From assembly GCF_000347035.1 (NCBI RefSeq), contig NZ_ANIJ01000015.1:248001-312000 (forward strand): a DNA stretch of 64,000 nt, written 5' to 3'. The stretch is from Leptospira sp. B5-022 (GTDB lineage Bacteria > Spirochaetota > Leptospiria > Leptospirales > Leptospiraceae). Positions 57,320 through 64,000 of the stretch are shown piece after piece (positions within the stretch are counted from its first letter, which is position 1; every line of letters starts with the position of its first letter). The notes beneath the pieces were generated by a model. It did not search any database, had not been told where the DNA came from, and was given only the letters and a program-made list of their open reading frames with translations. The translations under genes and the position numbers were made by a program.

Positions 57320-59710
57320 TTGGAAAACGATTCCGTAAAGCCTGGGCCCAAGTTAATAACGGCAAACACCATCGTGGATTCCAATCGGGAATCTTATCCT
57401 GTAGAAGTTCAAACGATCAGCTTCATTCTGAATCTTTGTAATGTTGGAATTCCAACAAAGAACGAATTTATTAAGTCCACCCTTATAAAAGTCGCTTGTA
57501 TTTTTTTAATTTTCTTTCTCTCTGGTTCGGAACTTTTTTCGAAAGAAAATTCGGTCCGGAAGATCTATGTCCATAAACTGAAATTAGAAAACGGTGTGCC
57601 AAAATATCTAGAGAGTAGATTTAGGAACGGGATCATCAATTCCATATTAAAAAATTTTGAAGGAAAATTCAATATAGCCGACGATGATTCTTTGGCGGCA
57701 CTTCTAAAACAAGTTGAGCTAAGCCAAAAATTGAACTGTAACGACGAGATCTGTATGAAACAGATCGCAGATGCGATCGATGCGGACGAACTGATCTCAG
57801 GTTCTATCTTTCTTTCAAATAAAGGGTATAAGATCAATCTAAGATCCCAAAAAAGGGATTCTGTGGCGCTCACTTATTCGATCAAAACTTCTTTCGATTT
57901 GGAGTTTCCCGAATACCAGATCGATTATTATTCCTCGGAAGCCGGTCGCAAACTGATCGATCCAAGATACGCAATCAACTTTGCAGCGGCGTTCCCTGGA
58001 ATAGTAGAGAAGGTAGAATTCCCCAGCTTTAAGGTCCAAGATGATAAAACCGGAGAGATTAATGTTTTAAATTTCAAAATAGAGGACCAGAGCGCGAAAA
58101 ATTTTATAGAAACGATCCGGCCTAAACTTTCCAAAGCGGACGACCTGGTAAAAGAAAAACTCTATGAGAAATCGATTTTGGAATACGGGGAAACCTTAAA
58201 CGCCTTAGAACAAAGACTTTCGGACAGATCCAGATCGGAGATGTCCGACTATCTAAAAAATATCAGAGGCAAAATTTCAAATTCATATTTTCTAATATAT
58301 AAGGATAAATTCTCAGAAATAGACTCATCCGCACAGAAAGGAGGAGAGATCTCTTTTTTAAAGAGATTAAGCGAAGAATATAAGCAGCTCAAAAAAGAAT
58401 ACATAACCAAAACACCTTCTTCTTTCCGATTGGCAGAATTTGAAAAAGCATTAGATGATCGGATCGAAAAACTGAATTTTCTGATCTTCGGTCTCCAAGA
58501 GAAGGAAGGGGACAGACTTTATGCGGACTTCGATTTTAGCGGCGCTATTTTAAATTATAAATCCGTTCGAAACGAGCTTATCAAATTAAGATCCGGGCCC
58601 GAATCCTCCGCATTAAAAGCAAGAGTGGAAAGAAAGATCCTCACTTCCGAAACTACCGGAAGATCGTATTTGCAAAGTAAACTTTCCGGATTGTACCAAA
58701 GTTTGGAAAAATCATTTTTAGCGGAAGCATTGGAATCGGACCCGGAACGCAAAAAAAATCATATCGAAAAAATTGGAGAAGGTTTCAGACAGATCCTGGA
58801 AATTTTAGCCAGATCCGAATTTGTTTCGGAAGAACAGATCAAATATTTCAATCATTTCCGGACAAAAGCAGCTCCTCAGGTTGGTAAAAATTTATTCGAC
58901 CAGGGAACAGCGGACCTTCTTCTTCATGAAGGAATTGATAAAAAATCCAAAACACAGGTGGATACCTGCATCAAGTTAGGGGCAAATCCGAATTCTACTC
59001 ATTCGGATTCGGGAAAAAACGCTGCCCAAAGATTAGCGGAAAGCGATATGATCCTGATCAGCTCGGACTCCTTAAAGATCGTAAGAAGTTCCCTCAAAAC
59101 CGACGCTAGTTTGGATCCGGATTTTTTTGAATCAGTGCGCCAAAGAAAGATAGATGACATCAATCGATTCGTACTAAGAGGCTCCGATCCGAATACGAAA
59201 GATTATTTGGACAATACACCTTTGCACAAGTCAGCCGGTTTCGGATACTATGAAGTATCCGCCTTCCTTTTACAGATAGGAGCGGAATTGAATTCCAAAA
59301 ACGGAGAAGGGGAAACTCCATTGCATAGAGCGGTTCTTCATGGTTTCTACGAGTTATGTGCATTGTTCTTAAGATCAGGTGCAGATCCGAGTGCGACGAG
59401 AAATGACGGAATGACCCCTTTACATTTGGCTGTCCAATTTCCCGAGATCACAAGATTACTTTTGCAGAGAGGATCGGATCTAAATTTAAAGAATGACGAT
59501 GGATGGACACCTGTTCACAAGGCCGCGGAAAGTGGGCACCCTGAATCCTTAAAACTGTTGATCCAAGCAGGTGCAAGAGTAAACGAAAAAGATAATATCG
59601 GTTGGACACCGATGGACTGGGCGGTCCAAAAGAATCGGTACGAAAACCCGAATATAGTGAAGATCCTAAAAAAAGCAGGAGCGGAATGCCAAGTGAACTG
59701 TGTGGAGTAA
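57320..59710 (+). CDS. Membrane-anchored protein with C-terminal ankyrin repeats
   Basis: Protein of 796 residues starting at a TTG with AGAGG five bases before it. A hydrophobic segment at about 54-70 (LIKVACIFLIFFLSGSELFS) sits after a 50-residue polar lead, an odd place for a signal; a rare downstream start may be used instead, but no ATG, GTG or TTG is better placed. Residues 80-600 are mainly charged helix (ALEQRLSDRSRSEMSDYLKN). Five ankyrin repeats follow from about 625 to 790 (DNTPLHKSAGFGYYEVSAFL; GETPLHRAVLHGFYELCALF; GMTPLHLAVQFPEITRLLL; GWTPVHKAAESGHPESLKLL; GWTPMDWAVQKN). Ankyrin repeats bind proteins. It is coupled to the thioredoxin-like gene. Confidence 0.65.
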   Translation: MENDSVKPGPKLITANTIVDSNRESYPVEVQTISFILNLCNVGIPTKNEFIKSTLIKVACIFLIFFLSGSELFSKENSVRKIYVHKLKLENGVPKYLESRFRNGIINSILKNFEGKFNIADDDSLAALLKQVELSQKLNCNDEICMKQIADAIDADELISGSIFLSNKGYKINLRSQKRDSVALTYSIKTSFDLEFPEYQIDYYSSEAGRKLIDPRYAINFAAAFPGIVEKVEFPSFKVQDDKTGEINVLNFKIEDQSAKNFIETIRPKLSKADDLVKEKLYEKSILEYGETLNALEQRLSDRSRSEMSDYLKNIRGKISNSYFLIYKDKFSEIDSSAQKGGEISFLKRLSEEYKQLKKEYITKTPSSFRLAEFEKALDDRIEKLNFLIFGLQEKEGDRLYADFDFSGAILNYKSVRNELIKLRSGPESSALKARVERKILTSETTGRSYLQSKLSGLYQSLEKSFLAEALESDPERKKNHIEKIGEGFRQILEILARSEFVSEEQIKYFNHFRTKAAPQVGKNLFDQGTADLLLHEGIDKKSKTQVDTCIKLGANPNSTHSDSGKNAAQRLAESDMILISSDSLKIVRSSLKTDASLDPDFFESVRQRKIDDINRFVLRGSDPNTKDYLDNTPLHKSAGFGYYEVSAFLLQIGAELNSKNGEGETPLHRAVLHGFYELCALFLRSGADPSATRNDGMTPLHLAVQFPEITRLLLQRGSDLNLKNDDGWTPVHKAAESGHPESLKLLIQAGARVNEKDNIGWTPMDWAVQKNRYENPNIVKILKKAGAECQVNCVE

Positions 59711-59741
59711 CCTGGCCCGATCTATAATATATTATGGTTTC

Positions 59742-61088
59742 CTAATTCGTAAAATTCTTCCGAACCGCATCCTTTGAAAGATTCCCTTCCTTGTCCGTTT
59801 TGATCAGAATCGGATCTATATAAATCGCAGGCTTTCCTTTTGTGTAAGCCACTATAATAAATCCGTCCGAAACGTTCAGGATTCGATAGGCTGAATACAA
59901 TCTTTTCGTTTGTTTTTTCTCCCAAAGTTTCTTTCCTTCGGCGGAAAATTTCACCAAACGTAAAGGACCTTCTCCATCGGAGGAAAGAGCCATAAAATCT
60001 TTTTCCGGGGTTTCTATTATATCCGTTAAAAATCCGAGTCCTTCAATCTTTTGTATAGTTTCCCAGATTATTTCCCCGTTTTGATTCAATTTCATGAGCC
60101 AGGTCTGAGTGTTCCTAGAATTTAGAGTTACAGCACCTGCAAAAAGTAGATTCCCGTCTGAAACAGAAATGATCTTGGAAGCCCATTCCTCTATTCCCGG
60201 TTTTCCATATTGTTTTTTCCAAACAGGCTTTCCGTCCTCGTCAATTTTATGGAGGATCACATCCTTTTGGGATTCCTTTCCGGAATGGATGCTTGTATTC
60301 TCTGCAAGTAAAACTCCTCCATCAGAAAATCCTAAACTAGTTTCAGGAAAGTTCTTAAAATCCTTTAGGTATTTTACGAATTTAATATCTCCATCTTTAG
60401 AAAACCGAACAAAAAAATATGCAGTCTCTATAGTACTCGATATCGTGGTAGTATTTCCCTCTTTTGTTTCTTTTTCTAATCTATATTGAACGGAAACGAT
60501 CGCTGTCCATTTGCCGTTCGAAAGTTCGTGTAGATGACAAACACTTACATCCGTTTCTCCACAAAAAGAATCACAAAAGTCTTTGGGCAAAAGATATTTG
60601 TCCCAAAGCAGTTTTCCATCGGCATCGTATTTCATAAATACAAGCTGTTTCTTTTCGACGGAACCCATGGTGCCCATTGTTACGAACCCGCCATCCGAAG
60701 TTTCATGAGAAAGTTTTGAAAGTACACTTTCATGATTCAAAACGAATTGGGTGTATCCGCCAAGGTCGATCGGTTTTCCCGTGAATAAGTATTTCCACCA
60801 AACAGGATTTCCGTTCCCGTCAATCTTGGTTGCCCAGGCATTGGAATATTTTCTTTTCTCCGCTAGGGCATGCGTATCGAGCCTACTACAATCGTTGGCG
60901 GATCCGATGATAACGGAGCCTCCGTCTTTTAACATAATAAAGTGACCTGGCAGATCTTCCGGACAATCCTTGGCAATCATGCCGTTGTATTGTTCTCCTC
61001 CGACTATCGTTTGCCAAAGGTTTGCAGTTTGAGACCATACGGGAAAAGAGAAGGAATAAATTAGAATAGTTAAGAAGGTTCGTTTCAT
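59742..61088 (-). CDS. Secreted beta-propeller-like repeat protein
   Basis: Protein of 448 residues from the ATG at 61088, which opens with a signal peptide (RTFLTILIYSFSFPVWS). The mature part repeats a unit of about 50 residues combining GNGNPVWWKYLF, ADGKLLWDKYLL, EDGKPVWKKQYG, QNGEIIWETIQK and AEGKKLWEKKQT with glycine-rich strands such as TSDGGFVTMGTMG. This W-containing blade pattern is that of PQQ/WD-like propellers that bacteria place in the periplasm or outside. There is no catalytic residue set to name an enzyme. It is monocistronic and convergent with the ankyrin gene. Confidence 0.6.
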   Translation of the reverse strand: MKRTFLTILIYSFSFPVWSQTANLWQTIVGGEQYNGMIAKDCPEDLPGHFIMLKDGGSVIIGSANDCSRLDTHALAEKRKYSNAWATKIDGNGNPVWWKYLFTGKPIDLGGYTQFVLNHESVLSKLSHETSDGGFVTMGTMGSVEKKQLVFMKYDADGKLLWDKYLLPKDFCDSFCGETDVSVCHLHELSNGKWTAIVSVQYRLEKETKEGNTTTISSTIETAYFFVRFSKDGDIKFVKYLKDFKNFPETSLGFSDGGVLLAENTSIHSGKESQKDVILHKIDEDGKPVWKKQYGKPGIEEWASKIISVSDGNLLFAGAVTLNSRNTQTWLMKLNQNGEIIWETIQKIEGLGFLTDIIETPEKDFMALSSDGEGPLRLVKFSAEGKKLWEKKQTKRLYSAYRILNVSDGFIIVAYTKGKPAIYIDPILIKTDKEGNLSKDAVRKNFTN

Positions 61089-61186
61089 TGGAAATTCCAA
61101 AAGGAAGCAAACGATGTTGAATTTTTATATTTTGTAAAGAATTTATTACCTCCGTGGGGATTCCTAGTTATCCCCAAAGTTATAAA

Positions 61187-61276
61187 TCATTTAAACTTCG
61201 GGAATACTTTTGGATTGTTCTTCCGGACTTTTCCCGACATTCTTTTGAGATCTTTGATAGAAAGTTTAAAATGCAC
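61187..61276 (-). CDS. Possible 29-residue basic small protein
   Basis: GTG at 61276 to TGA at 61187, product starting MHFKLSIKDLKRMSGKVRKN and ending in a Lys- and Phe-rich tail. GGAG lies 14 bases upstream, rather far. It is downstream of the thioesterase gene on the same strand within a 298-base gap that otherwise shows only an open frame of 49 codons in another phase and a weak hairpin (GGGGAT 61156-61161, ATCCCC 61170-61175). Composition is Lys-rich. Expression is unproven. Confidence 0.25.
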   Translation of the reverse strand: MHFKLSIKDLKRMSGKVRKNNPKVFPKFK

Positions 61277-61398
61277 CGGGCTTGAATTTGCTCCAGAATA
61301 TACGACCTTCTCCTTTTAACCTTTGCGAAAATCTACCGCTCACTACTCCGAAAATTTTTGTGTTCTGTTTTTCAAAGACCGCAGGTAAAAGGAAAAAT

Positions 61399-61824
61399 TC
61401 AATCCGCTTTTTCAAATGTGGCTTTGAATATCTCCAAATCCTCTACCAAAATTTTACGGATCCAATCCGGGATCGGTATAGAGGATTTATTCCTATGATC
61501 GTAAGACACTTGGACCGTTTTTGCCTTAGTAAAAATTTCCTTGGTTTCCGTATGTCGTATTAAGGAAGTAAAATCCCATGACTTATTCCCGATTTTAGAA
61601 ACGCAGGTCCAAACTTCTATCGGATGAAATAATTCGACTGCCTTAAGCATATCCACTTCCATTCTTGCGAGTAAGAATGGAACATCGTAGATATCTTTGG
61701 TATTGAATTTTTTGGAACAATAATCCACTCGTCCTATCTCAAAATAGGACATGTATCTGGCATTATTCACATGCGCGAAAGGATCCAAATCGTTCCATCT
61801 GGTTTGGATCGGAGTGATAATCAT
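61399..61824 (-). CDS. Acyl-CoA thioesterase, hotdog fold (YbgC/FadM-type)
   Basis: Protein of 141 residues. [22 protein letters not shown] (about 8-29) is the 4-hydroxybenzoyl-CoA thioesterase motif, with the active Asp in the WNDLD segment and HVNN on the hotdog helix. [20 protein letters not shown] continues the fold. These enzymes hydrolyse acyl-CoA thioesters. It begins 1 base after pheS ends, so it is co-transcribed with the mpl-pheS pair, though with no clear metabolic link. Confidence 0.8.
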   Translation of the reverse strand: MIITPIQTRWNDLDPFAHVNNARYMSYFEIGRVDYCSKKFNTKDIYDVPFLLARMEVDMLKAVELFHPIEVWTCVSKIGNKSWDFTSLIRHTETKEIFTKAKTVQVSYDHRNKSSIPIPDWIRKILVEDLEIFKATFEKAD

Positions 61825-61825
61825 A

Positions 61826-62851
61826 TTAGAATTGTTTTAAGAACCTCAGGTTCCCTGAATGTAGATAACGGATATCATGGATCCCGTATTTCATCATAAC
61901 TAATCTGTCAAGTCCGAGTCCGAATGCAAATCCGGTCCACTCTTGAGGATCTAAACCGTTCAGTTTGAAAACGTTCGGATGTACTAAACCGCAAGGCATC
62001 AACTCCAACCAACCGGATTGTTTACATACGGAGCAACCGCTTCCTCCGCAGACCTGGCAGTTGATATCCAACTCGAATGCCGGCTCTACGAACGGGAAAA
62101 ATCCGGGTCTTAGCCTGGTCTTTACTTCTTTCTCGAAAACTCTTGAAAGTAGGACTTCCATCGTATAGAGCATATTACCCGCGGAGATGTCCTTTCCTAC
62201 CACCATACCTTCTATCTGATAGAAGGATGTTTCGTGAGAAGCGTCCACTTCTTCGTAACGGAATACACGTCCCGGTCCGATAATCTTGAAAGGTGGTTTC
62301 AATTTTCTTAATGCACGCACTTGGATCGCGGAAGTGTGAGTACGAAGAAGGTTTCCGTTTTCCAAATAAAAAGTATCCTGCATGTCTCGAGCAGGGTGAT
62401 CGTCCGTAAAATTTAAGGCGCCGAAATTATTAAAGTCAGTTTCAACTTCCGGCCCGTCCCAGATCTCGAAACCCATCGAGGTAAATATGTCCTCGATCTC
62501 ATATTGAATTTTCGTAATAGGATGTAATGTGCCGGGCTCTGTCTCTCCCAATGGACGAAGAACATCGAACCATTCTTTTTCGGACTGTTCTTTAAAACCT
62601 TTGGCCTTGAGATTTTCCCTGGTTTTGGAAACGATCTCTTCCAGACTTTTAGAAAGGTCATTCGCCTTTTGGCCGACGGTTTTTTTTTCTTCGATAGATA
62701 AGGACGCTAAGTTTTTGAGTACTGAGGTAAGTTTTCCTTTTTTACCCAAATACTCGTTCTTGTTTTTGTCCAGATCCGCTTCGTCGACGGAAGATCCGAT
62801 CAAACGATTCGCTTCTTCAAAAATTTTGTCTAATTCTTCCGATAGATTCAT
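61826..62851 (-). CDS. pheS: Phenylalanyl-tRNA synthetase alpha subunit
   Basis: Protein of 341 residues, normal for bacterial PheS. An N-terminal coiled coil (1-85) binds tRNA. Class II motif 2 is seen in [20 protein letters not shown] and motif 3 in [20 protein letters not shown]. The insert [17 protein letters not shown] is the Cys-rich segment found in some bacterial PheS. It charges tRNA(Phe) as part of an alpha2-beta2 enzyme; pheT is not beside it. The ATG at 62851 overlaps the upstream mpl gene stop as ATGA. Confidence 0.95.
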   Translation of the reverse strand: MNLSEELDKIFEEANRLIGSSVDEADLDKNKNEYLGKKGKLTSVLKNLASLSIEEKKTVGQKANDLSKSLEEIVSKTRENLKAKGFKEQSEKEWFDVLRPLGETEPGTLHPITKIQYEIEDIFTSMGFEIWDGPEVETDFNNFGALNFTDDHPARDMQDTFYLENGNLLRTHTSAIQVRALRKLKPPFKIIGPGRVFRYEEVDASHETSFYQIEGMVVGKDISAGNMLYTMEVLLSRVFEKEVKTRLRPGFFPFVEPAFELDINCQVCGGSGCSVCKQSGWLELMPCGLVHPNVFKLNGLDPQEWTGFAFGLGLDRLVMMKYGIHDIRYLHSGNLRFLKQF

Positions 62852-64000
62852 TTTCTAGATCCGACCAATTCCTTCAAAGAAGGATAAATTCCGCCGAAAG
62901 CCCCATTGGACATCGCTAGGATCAGGATTTTATCCTTCTCGAATTGGGGAAGGATTTTCCGAACTTTCTGGACCAGATCCTTAGGGTCCTTGCAGTAAAA
63001 GGGAAGGGTCCCCGAATGTTTTGGAAGTTTCAGGATCAGCTTTTTTACATCCAATCTGCTGTCCTTGGAGACCTTTTTCAGATTATAAATTTCCGTAATC
63101 ATGGTCACTGCAGAACCCTTAAATGCAAAAGAGTACTCCTTTTGGAAAACGTTTCTATGGGAAGTAGCGCTTCGGGGTTCGAATAAGCTGATAATTTTAA
63201 AACCAGGAAATCTCTGCTTTACGGAGCGGATCGTTTCTTCTACCGCAACGGGATGATGGGCAAAGTCCTCGATCAAGATACTTCTCGCAGACTCGAATAA
63301 TATCTCCTGTCTACGTTTTACACCGGGGAAGGATTCCAAAGCATCCAGTAACTTTTCCTTTGCTTTTGGAATATTTTCTTTTTTTAATATTTCTTCGCAA
63401 ACCCTGAGCGCGACTTCCGCGTTCCTATAATTATGGTTTCCGAAAAATCCAGGACGGAGAAGTCTTTCTCCGGAATATAATTCTCCCTTCTTCCAAATAA
63501 GAAAGGAATCCTTTTTATTAAATTCGAACGCTTCCGATTTTACGAATTTAGAAGCTTCTCCACAAATTCTTTTTAGATTTGAGGCGCCTGCCCAGTAATA
63601 TACTTTTCCGTTTCCAGGCACGAGCCTCAACAATCTGGAGAACATTGTTTCGATCTCTCCGATATCCTTAAAAATATCTGCATGATCAAAATCTAATGCG
63701 TTCAAGACCGCATAGGTAGGTCTATAGTGTAAAAACTTGGAGGCCTTATCGAAGAATGCCGTATCGTATTCGTCTCCTTCGATCACAAAATAGTTTCCGT
63801 TCGTGAATTCGAAACCTGGAAATCCGTCCTTACGGATCCCGCCTACGAATAATCCGGGATTCAATCCTACTTCTTTCAATAAATGATGGATCAAAAATGT
63901 GGTTGTGGTTTTGCCGTGAGTTCCCGCAACTACCACCACTTTTTTTCCGGCGAGAATATATCTTTCTAAAGCGGCGGACATGGAAACATATTCCAATCCG
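62848..64000 (-). CDS. mpl: Mpl-type murein peptide ligase, 3' part
   Basis: The frame is open to the right edge, so the N-terminal part (the usual Mur domain 1) is missing and about 384 residues are visible. [20 protein letters not shown] is the Mur ligase ATP loop. [20 protein letters not shown] and [15 protein letters not shown] are typical of Mpl, UDP-MurNAc:L-Ala-D-Glu-mesoDAP ligase, which recycles cell-wall tripeptide. [20 protein letters not shown] is the conserved Mur C-terminal segment, matching Mpl rather than MurC. The stop overlaps the pheS start by 4 bases, so the two are translationally coupled. Confidence 0.85.
   Translation of the reverse strand, partial: GLEYVSMSAALERYILAGKKVVVVAGTHGKTTTTFLIHHLLKEVGLNPGLFVGGIRKDGFPGFEFTNGNYFVIEGDEYDTAFFDKASKFLHYRPTYAVLNALDFDHADIFKDIGEIETMFSRLLRLVPGNGKVYYWAGASNLKRICGEASKFVKSEAFEFNKKDSFLIWKKGELYSGERLLRPGFFGNHNYRNAEVALRVCEEILKKENIPKAKEKLLDALESFPGVKRRQEILFESARSILIEDFAHHPVAVEETIRSVKQRFPGFKIISLFEPRSATSHRNVFQKEYSFAFKGSAVTMITEIYNLKKVSKDSRLDVKKLILKLPKHSGTLPFYCKDPKDLVQKVRKILPQFEKDKILILAMSNGAFGGIYPSLKELVGSRK

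Overview
The window reads as chromosomal DNA of a spirochaete of the genus Leptospira or a very close relative. This is an inference from the gene set and order, not from a database search. It rests on a diderm gene set (Lol-type lipoprotein transport), a caa3-type cytochrome oxidase operon with divergent ctaAB, a CarD regulator next to a YacL-type PIN/TRAM protein, many lineage-specific TPR and secreted proteins, and moderate GC. I see no rRNA, tRNA, CRISPR array, prophage or insertion sequence.

Layout. 1-6.9 kb: the 3' end of an alkaline-phosphatase-superfamily metalloenzyme, TPR and Fn3-like envelope proteins, a methyltransferase, and the tRNA methylthiotransferase mtaB. 6.9-12.5 kb: a compact minus-strand run of LolC/E permease, LolD ATPase, a short fused McsA/McsB-like protein and clpC. 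12.6-17.2 kb: lineage-specific membrane proteins and an orphan parA followed by three envelope-type genes. 17.3-26.9 kb: gatB, an MFP/FtsX/ABC export operon, two GNAT acetyltransferases and dnaE. 26.9-33.3 kb: a histidine-kinase-like protein with a degraded ATPase domain, an M23 peptidase, and a divergent four-gene operon of sigma factor, unknown protein, CHAT protease and Cys-rich protein. 33.4-38.2 kb: phasin-like protein, pckA, PIN/TRAM protein with a long RG/Q-rich tail, carD and a SPOR-like protein. 38.3-44.9 kb: cytochrome oxidase (small 53-residue protein, SCO, CoxB-cytochrome c fusion, CoxA, CoxC) and heme A synthesis (ctaA, ctaB). 45-53.2 kb: M48 peptidase, an AT-rich two-gene papain-like cassette, YdjM-like protein, 3D-domain protein, histone-H1-like protein, and an ammonium transporter fused to an adenylate cyclase. 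53.6-64 kb: 3-hydroxyacyl-CoA dehydrogenase plus thiolase, thioredoxin-like and ankyrin proteins, a propeller-like secreted protein, and mpl-pheS-thioesterase.

The best candidates for undescribed biology are the sigma-CHAT operon (29.0-33.3 kb), which resembles in parts the protease/sigma signalling of known CHAT systems; the truncated McsA-McsB fusion beside clpC; the AT-rich cysteine-peptidase cassette (47.2-48.9 kb); and the Amt-adenylate cyclase fusion. Several genes under 60 codons were found by reading the gaps; the clearest is the 53-residue protein heading the cox operon.
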